Origin: Desulfosporosinus orientis DSM 765
GTDB lineage: Bacteria > Bacillota > Desulfitobacteriia > Desulfitobacteriales > Desulfitobacteriaceae
Length of the DNA: 64,000 nucleotides
NCBI RefSeq assembly: GCF_000235605.1
Contig: NC_016584.1
Span: forward strand, 3,336,001 to 3,400,000
Reading direction: 5' to 3'
Translations under genes and position numbers: made by a program
Notes under the pieces: generated by a model
Database searches by the model: none
What the model was told of the DNA's origin: nothing
What the model saw: only the letters and a program-made list of their open reading frames with translations
In this document: piece by piece, positions 17,556-26,500 of the stretch
How the letters are laid out: each line of letters begins with the position of its first letter
How positions within the stretch are numbered: position 1 is the first letter of the stretch

Positions 17556-18719
17556 ATGAGAAAAAAAGATGTATCAAGTATTAGAAAAGAATTTAAATTG
17601 GATAATACGAAATTAAAACTTGGCGATGTAGTAAGTATTTACGTAAAAGGAGATATAAAACAAATCATCGGAACCGAAAAAGAGTTTTTTGAAAGGATGG
17701 ATACTGAGAAACAAGAACTCTATCTTAAAAATTTTAAAAAACTGCTAACGGGACAACTTGATTCCAAAGTATTTGAACTCGAATTTTCGGATAATAAATT
17801 AGGACAAAACCCTACCCAAAAAGCTTTACTAGATACCCTTCAATCCAGTGATTTTATGGAACAAGTTCAAGCTATAGCTCATAAAATTATCAGTAACTGT
17901 GATTACCAAACTGATTATATGATTTCCTTTCTAAGAGGTGAAGTCTATATACCAACCAAAATAGAACCAAGGTCAGACGAATCAGGCATAGATGACGAAG
18001 TCTTTTCCTTTAGATTTTTTATGGGATGTATTAACCCTGTAACTATTCCTAAAACTGCCCTCAAATTTGACTTTGAAGTTAGAACCTTTAAAGCTGATAT
18101 TCCCATGGACGTGATTATTAACCTAACTGCCCCCTTAGACGGATTTATGTTTCCTTCATGGCAGGATAATTCAGCAGATGTAAATAGTGTGGTGTATTAC
18201 TCAAATAAAGCCAATACTCCCAACCTAGAGTTTTTAACAAAGGTCTTAGAATGTGATCTCCATTCAACAGCTCAAACAGAAAAGGAACAATTCCTTGAAA
18301 TTGTTCAAGAAGTTGCGGGTAAAGAGATTGAACCTGAGAAAATTGCTAATATCTATGAGAGCGTGAACTACATTTTAACGAGGAATGAAGAAGAAGAAAA
18401 TAGTGAAATTCCCTGTGTGGGATTAAAGGATATGGAAAAGATTCTACAATCCAGCGGAGTTGAAAATACACAAGGTTTAGAAACTGCTTTCATGAAAATC
18501 ACAGGGACGGATAAGTATGAGTTTAAAGCACCAAATATCGTCCCCAGCTTCACAGGAAAATCAATTAAAATCGAAAATAATACAGTTAGCATTTCTGTTA
18601 GCCCACAAGATCTAAAAAACATTAAGCAAGTCAAGAAAGATGGACGGCGGTACTTACTCATTGAAATTGATGAAACAGCTAATCTCGAAGGTTTCGAATT
18701 AAGCACTGAAACGATTTAA
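17556..18719 (+). CDS. DUF4317 family protein
   Basis: The start was placed at ATG 17556, preceded by GAGGAGG; a longer in-frame extension to 17271 runs into the opposite gene and lacks a ribosome site. The 387-residue protein begins MRKKDVSSIRKEFKLDNTK, characteristic of DUF4317, a soluble Firmicutes family of unknown function. It is acidic with no membrane helix. A TTGCTA - 17 bp - TATTTT promoter candidate lies at about 17493-17521. A terminator follows at 18758. Confidence 0.85.
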   Translation: MRKKDVSSIRKEFKLDNTKLKLGDVVSIYVKGDIKQIIGTEKEFFERMDTEKQELYLKNFKKLLTGQLDSKVFELEFSDNKLGQNPTQKALLDTLQSSDFMEQVQAIAHKIISNCDYQTDYMISFLRGEVYIPTKIEPRSDESGIDDEVFSFRFFMGCINPVTIPKTALKFDFEVRTFKADIPMDVIINLTAPLDGFMFPSWQDNSADVNSVVYYSNKANTPNLEFLTKVLECDLHSTAQTEKEQFLEIVQEVAGKEIEPEKIANIYESVNYILTRNEEEENSEIPCVGLKDMEKILQSSGVENTQGLETAFMKITGTDKYEFKAPNIVPSFTGKSIKIENNTVSISVSPQDLKNIKQVKKDGRRYLLIEIDETANLEGFELSTETI

Positions 18720-18755
18720 AATCTCGGGATATTTTAACGCTTACATAGAAACAAG

Positions 18756-18792
18756 CAGTCCCAATACGAACGCACGCGTTCGTATTGGGACT
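18756..18792 (+). terminator. Terminator of the DUF4317 gene
   Basis: GTCCCAATACGAACG pairs with CGTTCGTATTGGGAC around a four-base loop, a 15-bp perfect stem followed by TTTGT. Confidence 0.8.
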
Positions 18793-18802
18793 TTGTATAA
18801 AA

Positions 18803-18833
18803 ACAAAAACCCGCAAAACTTTGCGGGTTTTAA
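18803..18833 (-). terminator. Terminator of tRNA-Lys
   Basis: AAACCCGCAAA and TTTGCGGGTTT form a short-loop GC hairpin. On the minus strand it ends in TTTTTGTTTTT, directly downstream of the tRNA. Confidence 0.85.
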
Positions 18834-18840
18834 TCTCCAT

Positions 18841-18916
18841 TGGTGCGCCACCCAGGATTCGAACCAGGGACCTGCCGATTAAGAGTCGGATGCTCTACCA
18901 GCTGAGCTAGTGGCGC
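18841..18916 (-). tRNA. tRNA-Lys (anticodon CTT)
   Basis: The minus strand folds into a full cloverleaf: acceptor GCGCCAC/GTGGCGC, D arm GCTCAGCTGGTAGAGC, anticodon loop CTCTTAA giving anticodon CTT, T arm with GGTTCGAATCC, and an encoded CCA end. Positions 27 and 43 are T and C, one mismatch at the top of the anticodon stem. Confidence 0.96.
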
Positions 18917-18931
18917 GAAGCAACAATCATT

Positions 18932-18960
18932 AGTATACAGATTGACCATAGGGTTGTCAA
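18932..18960 (-). promoter_or_regulatory. Consensus promoter of tRNA-Lys
   Basis: TTGACA (18960-18955), 17 bp, TATACT (18937-18932), 15 bp before the mature tRNA. A near-perfect sigma-A promoter. Confidence 0.85.
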
Positions 18961-19021
18961 TAACTTTTCTCTTATGTATGGATTTTTATTTAGTGATATA
19001 CCTATAAATTGAGAAAAGAGG

Positions 19022-20425
19022 TTACAGGCTTTTGGATCCCGCTGCCAGGTTAAGAATAGCTTGAGCATAAACCTTTGCGGTTAACAGGAGATTATCGACG
19101 GAAATAAATTCATCAGGACAATGAACCGCGTCAGGTTCACCAGGAAAGACCGGACCGAAGGCGACACCCTGAGGAAGAGCTTTAGCATAGGTTCCTCCAC
19201 CGATAGCAAAGGCAAAAGGTTCGTACCCCGTTACCTCTGAGTAAGCCTTGAGCAAAGACTGAACTAAGATACTCTCTTTTGGGACGTGATGAGCTTCTTG
19301 ATGGGCGAGGATTTTGACCTTATATTGTTCGTTTTGAGCAATTGACGCGATGGGGTCTAAAACATCGCTGCTTTGAAAGGTGACAGGATAGCGAATATCA
19401 AGGACAAAACGTATACTTTGAGAGGTCCACTCCAGAATTCCTACATTGAGGGATAATTTACCGGAAGGTTCATCTTCAAAGTTAATACCAAATCCTTCCC
19501 CGTAGAAGCCAGTTCCGGGGTATTTTAAAATAAAAGCGATTTGCTTTTGTTCCTCTGGACTTAAGGGCAAGGTTTGTAAGAATTGCAAGGCAAAGAGAAC
19601 AGCATTTTTGCCATTTTGAGGCAAGCTGCCATGAGCACCGGATCCTTGGATAAGAATTTTGATTATTTGATCTGCCTCATAGCTCTCTATAGTACCGCTG
19701 ACTCCTTCCGGAAATGAAAAGCCCTTTAATGCCTGAAGAGTATCTGGGTAAGAGAGTCCTTTCAAGACGATGTCGCAACGGTCAGGTACAACATTAGCCC
19801 GTTCTCCTCCCTGTATCCTGTCGATATGAGGAAAAGAGATGGGATTATCTTTGGATAATTCAAGATGTAGAATTCCTTTTTCAGCATGGATGACCGGGAA
19901 CTCAGCATCCGGTGCAAAACCGATTTGAGGTACTTCTTCCTTTTTAAAATAATAGTTCATATCCTCCCATCCGGATTCTTCATCCGTCCCTAATATGAGA
20001 CGTACTCTCATATTCAATGGGATACCGGCATCTTTAATAGCTTTCATAGCAAAAAGGGCAGCTAATGTCGGGCCTTTGTCATCTAAAGCGCCTCTGCCTA
20101 AAATCTTGCCATCAACAATAGCAGCATCATAAGGAGGTACCGACCAGCCATCCCCCTCCGGAACAACGTCCAGATGACCTAAGATACCTAATAAGTCTCC
20201 TTCCCCCATTTCAATATGACCGGCATAACCGTCAACATTTTTAACGGAAAAACCCATTTCTTTACCTAAAGCCAAGGTCCAATCTAAAACTTCTCTGACA
20301 CCTGGACCAAAGGGTGCCTCCGGAGCGGCATGTTCAATATCTTTGACACTTTTAATCCGGATACATCCTTGAACGGCGGCGATTAAATCTTCTTTCATTG
20401 CATCTATTTCTTGGTTCAAGCCCAT
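19022..20425 (-). CDS. Sapep-family dipeptidase (PepV-like, M20)
   Basis: The start is set at ATG 20425 (MGLNQEID), which follows GGAGG; the in-frame ATG 42 bp upstream lacks a site. The 467-residue cytosolic metallopeptidase has M20 motifs: GHLDVVPEGDGW (metal-binding His/Asp), GRGALDDKGPTLAAL, GTDEESGWEDMNYYF (catalytic and metal Glu), and APDAEFPVIHAEKG typical of PepV. Such enzymes cleave dipeptides with Zn or Mn for amino-acid salvage. Confidence 0.92.
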   Translation of the reverse strand: MGLNQEIDAMKEDLIAAVQGCIRIKSVKDIEHAAPEAPFGPGVREVLDWTLALGKEMGFSVKNVDGYAGHIEMGEGDLLGILGHLDVVPEGDGWSVPPYDAAIVDGKILGRGALDDKGPTLAALFAMKAIKDAGIPLNMRVRLILGTDEESGWEDMNYYFKKEEVPQIGFAPDAEFPVIHAEKGILHLELSKDNPISFPHIDRIQGGERANVVPDRCDIVLKGLSYPDTLQALKGFSFPEGVSGTIESYEADQIIKILIQGSGAHGSLPQNGKNAVLFALQFLQTLPLSPEEQKQIAFILKYPGTGFYGEGFGINFEDEPSGKLSLNVGILEWTSQSIRFVLDIRYPVTFQSSDVLDPIASIAQNEQYKVKILAHQEAHHVPKESILVQSLLKAYSEVTGYEPFAFAIGGGTYAKALPQGVAFGPVFPGEPDAVHCPDEFISVDNLLLTAKVYAQAILNLAAGSKSL

Positions 20426-20491
20426 TTTGTCATTCCTCCAAAACGATTTATCAAGTGATCCTAGCATACCCTAATTGAGAAATGTTGATGA

Positions 20492-22510
20492 TTAGGACGA
20501 TGGCAAAGGTAAAAATTTAACGTCAACAGTGGCACCTTTAATGACAACCTTTCCCGGTTGAGGAGATTGCTGATTAACTAAACCGCTTCCGGAAAAGTTA
20601 AAATGCAGTTCAGACTTGGCCAGAGTTTCCCCGGCCTGGCGCATAGTCATGCCCGTCAAATCCGGAACAACCGCTTCACCGTTTACTGGTGTACGCTCAG
20701 GGACTACAGGCTGGGGGGACGGCCGGACGGCAGAATCCTCGGGAGAAATGGTAACCGTACTTTGGGTGTCGTTAGACACCGGCATGCCATAGTATTGAAG
20801 AGCCCCTTCGATAATAGCTTTTGCCCTGGGCCCTGCTAATGTCCCCCCTTGATGCCCTTCCTCCGTGTGGGGCGTATCAATAACCACAAGCACAGCTATC
20901 TTGGGATTTTCCGCCGGAGCATAGGCTGCAAAGGAAGCAATAAAGTCTGTCGTGGAATAGCCGCCCGTTTCAGGGTCTACCTTTTGTGCCGTACCTGTTT
21001 TTCCCGCGACTTTAATGCCAGGAATTTGGGCAGTATGTCCAGTTCCGTCAGAAACAACTTGCTCCAAGATATTGGTCATTTGGGCAGCTGTTGACTTTGA
21101 AATAACTTGTCGTACCGGAGTCGGTTTGTGTTGCTCTATGACTTTTCCATCAGCGGATGTGATTTTATCCACGATATAGGGGCGATAAAGAGTTCCTCCG
21201 TTAGCAACGGCTGATATGGCTGTCAATAGTTGAATCGGAGTCACGGAATTAGCTTGACCGAAGGACATGGTCGCCATATCAATGTCCCGGATTCGGTCCT
21301 CGGGCAATAGTATGCCGCTTTCTTCTCCGGAAATGTCAATCCCGGTTTTTGAACCAAAGCCAAAGGCTTTTAAGTACGTCTCAAAGGCTGGTTTGCCCAA
21401 TTTCTGACCTACTTGGGCCAAAACAACATTGGATGAAAGCATCATCCCTTCTGTAAAAGTAGGATTACCGTGAGGTTTCAGATCCGAATCCCAGTTTGTA
21501 ATAACACGCGGCGGAACCCTTAAATAACCTGGATCCTCGAATCTATCATCCGGTTTGACGGCCCCTTCTTCCAGGGCAGCCGCACCGGTAATGATTTTAA
21601 AAGTGGACCCTGGTTCATAGGTCATGCTGATCGCCAAATTACGACGGACTTCAGGGCTGACCTGATTGTAATTCGTAGGGTCAAAGGATGGCCGGGATCC
21701 CATGCCTAAAATCCTCCCGGTCATGGGGTCCATGGCCAGAATTGTAACGCTCTTGGCGTTGGTTGATTTTATAGACTCATTTAATTGTTGTTCAACATAG
21801 TATTGAATTGTAGAATCCAGAGTTAGAGTAAGGGACTCTCCAGGCCGGGACGGATCCTCTTGGTTAAGGGCATCGACAATAGAGCGTGCTCGAGTATCTT
21901 GCTCTTCAGACTGAAAACCGGGTTTGCCGAATAACTCTTTATCATAATAATACTCAACCCCCTCTACACCATGCCCATCTTGATTGACTATCCCCAGGGC
22001 AGAGGAAGCAAACATTCCCATAGGATAAACCCGTTTTGCTTCGTCATCGGTCCCTACACCCGGAATTTTCAGAGCCATTATCTTATTGGTTTTGTCAATA
22101 TCCACCTGATGGGCAATACTGACCCAAGAGAGGTTTTTATTGAGTTTATCTAAAATACCTTGTGAATCAATTCCTAAGATTTCTCCAAGTTGTTTGGCAA
22201 CATCCTCTTTTGTGCCTTTAAACTGTTTTTTTTCAATTAAAGTGCTAAGTGTATTTGGATCAGCGAATATTCCTTTGACAGGGATACTTTGAGCCAAGAC
22301 ATTCCCTTGTGCATCATAAATCGTACCTCGATCCGGTTTCAGACGTTGATCAATGGTACGGCGTTCAATACCCTTTGCCTTAAGGTCCGATGCTTTGACA
22401 ACTTGAAGAAATACTAACCTGCCGAAGACAGCGATTATGATTATTAGCAATATAATCTGGATCCAGCGATCGCGGGAGAAATAATGAACCTCCGATATGT
22501 TTTTCCTCAA
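20492..22510 (-). CDS. Penicillin-binding protein 2/SpoVD-like transpeptidase with PASTA domain
   Basis: TTG 22510 follows AGGAGG by six bases; an in-frame ATG at 22534 is an alternative. The product of about 672 residues has an N-terminal membrane anchor (IQIILLIIIIAVFGRLVFL), a PBP dimer domain, a transpeptidase domain with active-site EPGSTFK (SxxK), SSN and KTGTAQK motifs, and a single C-terminal PASTA domain (VPDLTGMTMRQAGETL). This is the FtsI/SpoVD architecture for septal or spore-cortex peptidoglycan cross-linking. It stands outside an mra/mur cluster, so a SpoVD-like paralogue is likely, though not certain. Confidence 0.88.
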   Translation of the reverse strand: MRKNISEVHYFSRDRWIQIILLIIIIAVFGRLVFLQVVKASDLKAKGIERRTIDQRLKPDRGTIYDAQGNVLAQSIPVKGIFADPNTLSTLIEKKQFKGTKEDVAKQLGEILGIDSQGILDKLNKNLSWVSIAHQVDIDKTNKIMALKIPGVGTDDEAKRVYPMGMFASSALGIVNQDGHGVEGVEYYYDKELFGKPGFQSEEQDTRARSIVDALNQEDPSRPGESLTLTLDSTIQYYVEQQLNESIKSTNAKSVTILAMDPMTGRILGMGSRPSFDPTNYNQVSPEVRRNLAISMTYEPGSTFKIITGAAALEEGAVKPDDRFEDPGYLRVPPRVITNWDSDLKPHGNPTFTEGMMLSSNVVLAQVGQKLGKPAFETYLKAFGFGSKTGIDISGEESGILLPEDRIRDIDMATMSFGQANSVTPIQLLTAISAVANGGTLYRPYIVDKITSADGKVIEQHKPTPVRQVISKSTAAQMTNILEQVVSDGTGHTAQIPGIKVAGKTGTAQKVDPETGGYSTTDFIASFAAYAPAENPKIAVLVVIDTPHTEEGHQGGTLAGPRAKAIIEGALQYYGMPVSNDTQSTVTISPEDSAVRPSPQPVVPERTPVNGEAVVPDLTGMTMRQAGETLAKSELHFNFSGSGLVNQQSPQPGKVVIKGATVDVKFLPLPSS

Positions 22511-22718
22511 AGTCCCCCTCCTCTCTTCATCCATTATAACATTTAGAAAGGATATTCCTAGCGAAATGTTAATAAATCCCAAACAAATCTGTTTTCTCTT
22601 AATAATTGTTCATTGTCACGAAAAAGAACTTACGCTTTCCTAACTAACGATGACCTTTTAAAAGTCACCTTGCTAAGAAACCGCAAGCTCTTGAATCTAT
22701 TTTGTCCTGCGCCAACAG

Positions 22719-22749
22719 AAAAATACACGACTTAAAAGAGGTATTTTTA
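22719..22749 (-). terminator. Possible terminator of the lar-rhomboid operon
   Basis: AAAAATAC pairs with GTATTTTT around a 14-base spacer. The stem is AT-rich, so efficiency is doubtful. Confidence 0.4.
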
Positions 22750-22774
22750 TGTAATAATGGAACAGTTTTACCCA

Positions 22775-23725
22775 TTAATTGGGGTTCATGGAATGGTTCA
22801 AGAGAATGCTCGACAGTAGTCCTGTCAACAATCCGCCAAGGTGAGCAAAATTATCGATCCCCGGCTGAGTAAGACCGAAGCCAAAATTGATGACAAGTAC
22901 AAGTACTAAGTTCATACCTAAGCCTGATTTCCATAACCAAGGTCGTTTTAAACTGTAGTATAAGAGAGCTCCTAACAAGCCAAAAATCGCTCCGGAAGCT
23001 CCTGCCGATAAACCGGAGGTAAAGAAAAAGCTGGCAATGGAGCCGCCCAGACCACTTAAAAGGTAAATAACAAGAAAACGCCAATGGCCAAATAGTTTTT
23101 CGGTAAATGGCCCCAGGACCCATAAGGCATAAAGGTTAAAACCGAGGTGCAGATAACCGATGTGAATAAACATGCTGGTAAAAAAGCGCCAAACTTCCCC
23201 TGCTAAGATCAAGGAGTTGACTTTGGCACCAAAGGCAATAAGAACCTCCCGATTTTGGGATCCTCCCGCTAAGGTCATCAGGAAAAATACGACAAGGTTT
23301 ATGCCAATAAGACCGTAGGTAAGAAAAGGAATAGAACCTTTACCAACTTCCTTACGGGGCTCCGCCTGAATAGGTTTGCCTTGGGTTAAATCCTTTAACC
23401 AAATAGGAATTAATGAATCCTTCGCAGGCGGGAATGGAAAGAGATTGCCTCGCTGGGTATCCCAATACCAAAGCTGGATTCCGGGAAAATAGTTATTCTT
23501 TAGATCGGAGGAATCAATGCCTTCCGGACAAAACACAATAACATCCCATTGGCTAATACCTGGCTCATGACTAAGCAAGGGCTGGATGTCAGGAGGAAGT
23601 TGGCTCAAGTTGCCAAACAAAAGTCCTCGTTTTTGAGAGTCGTATACTGCCGATACCCAATTTTCCTCTAAAGCTGATACCCTCCAGCCGGATTGCTGGA
23701 GAGTCTTTATCATTTGCGCGAACAT
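22775..23725 (-). CDS. Rhomboid family intramembrane serine protease
   Basis: The 316-residue protein has an N-terminal soluble domain of about 125 residues I do not recognise. A six-helix rhomboid core follows, with the catalytic serine in GASGAIFGLLGA and the catalytic histidine in NFAHLGGLLTGL. Rhomboids cleave substrates within membranes. It starts 15 bp after larC and appears to be the last gene of the lar operon. Whether it serves that pathway is unknown. Confidence 0.92.
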   Translation of the reverse strand: MFAQMIKTLQQSGWRVSALEENWVSAVYDSQKRGLLFGNLSQLPPDIQPLLSHEPGISQWDVIVFCPEGIDSSDLKNNYFPGIQLWYWDTQRGNLFPFPPAKDSLIPIWLKDLTQGKPIQAEPRKEVGKGSIPFLTYGLIGINLVVFFLMTLAGGSQNREVLIAFGAKVNSLILAGEVWRFFTSMFIHIGYLHLGFNLYALWVLGPFTEKLFGHWRFLVIYLLSGLGGSIASFFFTSGLSAGASGAIFGLLGALLYYSLKRPWLWKSGLGMNLVLVLVINFGFGLTQPGIDNFAHLGGLLTGLLSSILLNHSMNPN

Positions 23726-23740
23726 AGCTCACCTCTGTTT

Positions 23741-24508
23741 TTAATTCTCTCCTAATACTGCTCGCAGCAAACTTGGAATGCCATAATCATTTTTTCCGGA
23801 TCCGTAACCCACATTCAGCAGAGACATCTCCGGAAAACTTGATTGTTCTGCCAAAGCACTAATGAGAGCAGCACCCGTTGGGGTAATGAGTTCCCCTTTA
23901 ATTCCGGATTCGCGAAACTTAAAACCTTTTAAAAGCATTAAGGTTGCAGGTGCCGGCAACGGCAATGTACCATGAGCACATTTTACAAATCCGTGGGACC
24001 AGGGAAGGATAGAAACCTTAAGAGAGTCGATATCCAGCTGATCTAAAGCAATACAAGTTCCTACAATGTCGACAAGAGAATCAACAGCCCCTACTTCGTG
24101 AAAATGGACCTGATCAATGGTCGTACCGTGAACATGAGCTTCTGCTTCAGCCAAGGCATTAAATACCAAAAGAGCATTGTTTTTAGCCCGCAGTGACAAG
24201 TCTCCGCTTTGGATCATTTTTTGAATATCCGGGAGACGGCGACTGTGTTTATGAGCATGTTTCTCTGAATGAGAGTGAGAATGATCATGCTCTTCGTCTG
24301 AATCCTTGGTAGGAATCTCGATAACATTGATATCCGTAGCTTGAATACCGGAAACTTGCCGTTGTTTATTTTCAAGGACGAATTCTGTTAAACCGATGGA
24401 ATGAAGCTGATGAACAATATTATCCGGATCAGCTCCTAAAGCAATTAACGACCCCAAAGCCATATCTCCGCTAATTCCGGCAAAAGTATCCCAATATAAT
24501 ACTTTCAA
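23741..24508 (-). CDS. larC: Nickel-pincer cofactor protein LarC, N-terminal (LarC1) part only
   Basis: LarC inserts nickel into the pincer cofactor with CTP as helper. The 255-residue product has the LarC1 start (YWDTFAGISGDMALGSLIALG), a histidine-rich nickel-binding loop (about residues 72-92) and the HFHEVGAVDSLVDIVG motif. It stops after NVGYGSGKNDYGIPSLLRAVLGEN, where full LarC would continue for roughly 150 residues (LarC2). The rhomboid gene begins 15 bp later, so there is no room for LarC2 here, even by frameshift. larC2 may be elsewhere, or this may be a shortened form. Confidence 0.88.
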   Translation of the reverse strand: MKVLYWDTFAGISGDMALGSLIALGADPDNIVHQLHSIGLTEFVLENKQRQVSGIQATDINVIEIPTKDSDEEHDHSHSHSEKHAHKHSRRLPDIQKMIQSGDLSLRAKNNALLVFNALAEAEAHVHGTTIDQVHFHEVGAVDSLVDIVGTCIALDQLDIDSLKVSILPWSHGFVKCAHGTLPLPAPATLMLLKGFKFRESGIKGELITPTGAALISALAEQSSFPEMSLLNVGYGSGKNDYGIPSLLRAVLGEN

Positions 24509-24523
24509 ATATATTCTCTCCTT

Positions 24524-25285
24524 CTAGTTCTCTCTGTGAATTCGCCGTACGATGGCTGAAGCTAAAGAAGCCGCCCCAAAACCGTTATCAATGTTCACGA
24601 CCCCAACTCCTGATGCACAACTGTTCAACATACTTAGCAAGGCGGCTAAACCTTGAAAATGAGCTCCATAACCCACACTCGTCGGAACAGCAATCACCGG
24701 CTGTTCCACCAGACCTCCGACCACACTTGCTAAAGCGCCTTCCATACCTGCGACAACAATGATTACCTCAGCTTGATCCATAAGTTCCCGCTGTTCAAGG
24801 AGTCGATGAATACCGGCAACTCCCACATCAAAGAGTGTATCCACATCATGCCCCATATACCTGGCTGTCAGCCAAGCTTCCTGAGCCACAGGCAAATCGG
24901 CGGTACCGGCTGTCATAACCAGGATTTTACCTGGAATAGTAGGTTCGTCCAAGGGGTGAAGCAGCAAGCAGCGTGCTGGCTGATCATAATGTGCCTTGGG
25001 AAAATGATCTAAAATGATGGCTGCAGCTTGAGGTTCAAGTCGGGTCGCCAAAACATTATTCTCCTTAGAACCTAAGTGCTTTAAAATCTTGATAATATGC
25101 TCCGGTTGTTTGCCTTGACAAAAAATAACTTCCCCTTGTCCGGTTCTTAAGGCTCGATGATGATCTAAGCGGGCAAACTCTAAGTTTTCATAGGGAAGAT
25201 CTTTCAATTGGCGCAAAGCTTTTTCGGGAGTACATGATCCCTGCTGAACCGATTGAAGTAATGCTTTTAAACTCTCTTCATTCAT
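24524..25285 (-). CDS. larB: LarB, NaAD carboxylase/hydrolase of nickel-pincer cofactor synthesis
   Basis: The 253-residue protein has the AIR-carboxylase (PurE)-like domain in its C-terminal half: VMTAGTADLPVAQEAW, VAGIHRLLE, VVAGMEGALASVVGGL and VPTSVGYGAHFQGLAAL are LarB hallmarks. LarB carboxylates the pyridinium of nicotinate adenine dinucleotide and cleaves the phosphoanhydride to give P2CMN. It lies between larE (14 bp before) and larC (15 bp after). Confidence 0.93.
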   Translation of the reverse strand: MNEESLKALLQSVQQGSCTPEKALRQLKDLPYENLEFARLDHHRALRTGQGEVIFCQGKQPEHIIKILKHLGSKENNVLATRLEPQAAAIILDHFPKAHYDQPARCLLLHPLDEPTIPGKILVMTAGTADLPVAQEAWLTARYMGHDVDTLFDVGVAGIHRLLEQRELMDQAEVIIVVAGMEGALASVVGGLVEQPVIAVPTSVGYGAHFQGLAALLSMLNSCASGVGVVNIDNGFGAASLASAIVRRIHREN

Positions 25286-25299
25286 AGATAAACCTCCTG

Positions 25300-26112
25300 T
25301 TAACTGGGATTAAGACTTCCCGAACGCAGTCCCATTAAGTCTAGGGTCACATATTGAAAATCCAAATCTAACAAGAGGGCCGTAATTTCAGCGCGTTCCT
25401 GGATACATTTGGCAAGGTCCTTAACAGGCACCTCAAGACGGGCAATCTTGCCATGTACTCTGACCCGGCATTCTGGAAAACCATGTTCATGAAGAAATTC
25501 TTCAGCTTGGGCAATACGCTGAAGCAGCTTGGAATCGATGGGATCTCCATAGGGAATTCTAGATGCCAAGCAGGCCATGGATGGTTTATCCCAAGTTGAT
25601 AAATTTCGGAGTTTGGACAGCAGGCGAATTTCCTCTTTGCTAAGACCAGCTTCCAGCAAGGGACTGATAATTCCTAATTCCTGCAAGGCTAGCCGCCCTG
25701 GGCGGTAGTCTTTTGCATCAGAAACATTAGTTCCTTCAATAATGACAGCTTGATCCAGACTATTATTGTATTCCATAAAAGTTTCAAAGAGATTCTTCTT
25801 ACAATAATAGCAGCGGTCCGGTGGATTTTCCCGAAACTCTTTTAAATTCAAGACATTGATATCAATGATGTGGACAGGTAGATTATAACGCTGCACTAAA
25901 GCCAGAGCTTCCTGTTCTTCGCGAGGAGAAACCATAGGTCCCCGGGCAAAAACAGCTTTACAGTTTGGACCTAAGGCTTCTTTGGCAATAGTTAGCAAAT
26001 AGGTGGAATCTACTCCCCCAGAAAAAGCGACTAGAACTTTATTTAAAGATTGTAACCGCTTAATCAGTAATTTTTCTTTTTGTAGGGCCTCATCTTGTTG
26101 AACGGTCTCCAT
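25300..26112 (-). CDS. larE: LarE, ATP-dependent sulfur transferase of nickel-pincer cofactor synthesis
   Basis: The 270-residue PP-loop protein has AFSGGVDSTYLL near residue 29. LarE adenylates P2CMN and adds sulfur. Three cysteines occur in RCYYCK and MACLASR. A three-cysteine set is the arrangement described for [4Fe-4S]-type LarE, in contrast to the single sacrificial Cys enzyme of Lactobacillus. This assignment needs a structure-based alignment. It is the first gene of the larE-larB-larC-rhomboid unit. No larA (lactate racemase) is in the window. Confidence 0.92.
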   Translation of the reverse strand: METVQQDEALQKEKLLIKRLQSLNKVLVAFSGGVDSTYLLTIAKEALGPNCKAVFARGPMVSPREEQEALALVQRYNLPVHIIDINVLNLKEFRENPPDRCYYCKKNLFETFMEYNNSLDQAVIIEGTNVSDAKDYRPGRLALQELGIISPLLEAGLSKEEIRLLSKLRNLSTWDKPSMACLASRIPYGDPIDSKLLQRIAQAEEFLHEHGFPECRVRVHGKIARLEVPVKDLAKCIQERAEITALLLDLDFQYVTLDLMGLRSGSLNPS

Positions 26113-26164
26113 TCTAAAGTATCCCTTCCTTCGTCTTTATTCTACCTATTGGAGAAATTGCTGT

Positions 26165-26206
26165 CAAAAAAAACGTAAAGGAAGCCTGAGCGGCTTCCCT
26201 TGCGTT
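26165..26206 (-). terminator. Terminator of the fixABCX operon
   Basis: GGAAGCC (26180-26186) pairs with GGCTTCC (26192-26198). The stem extends outward with one mismatch through AACGTAA/TTGCGTT. On the minus strand it ends in TTTTTTTGACAG. It separates fixX from larE. Confidence 0.85.
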
Positions 26207-26218
26207 ATTTTATTCCTC

Positions 26219-26500
26219 TTAACCATTTTTCCAGGAAACACCAAATCCGCCTCTGGGATACTTCCAATTAATATTGCCAAAAGGACAACCTATTAGACAA
26301 GTCCCACATTCCAGGCAGCCTTCATAACCTACGGCAATCCGTTTTTCTTCCTCATCCCAATCATATACATGTGCAGGACAAAAACGTGTACAAGGCTTAT
26401 CTTGGCACTGTTGCAAACAAACATTGGGATCAGAAATCTTTATGTGGTTCAATTTATCTGTATTAAACCGCACCAAATAGAGTTTATCATCTAATTTCAT
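26219..26500 (-). CDS. fixX: FixX-like ferredoxin
   Basis: The start is ATG 26500, whose ATGA overlaps the fixC stop and which follows GGAGGG by seven bases. The 93-residue ferredoxin has CLQQCQDKPCTRFCPA and CLECGTCLIGCPFGNI, giving [4Fe-4S] binding. FixX accepts electrons from the FixC flavoprotein in the FixABCX bifurcating complex. Confidence 0.92.
   Translation of the reverse strand: MKLDDKLYLVRFNTDKLNHIKISDPNVCLQQCQDKPCTRFCPAHVYDWDEEEKRIAVGYEGCLECGTCLIGCPFGNINWKYPRGGFGVSWKNG

Noticed and set aside
23700-23745. Programmed frameshift joining LarC1 to LarC2
   Set aside because: The sequence after the stop encodes the rhomboid start and no LarC2-like residues in any frame.
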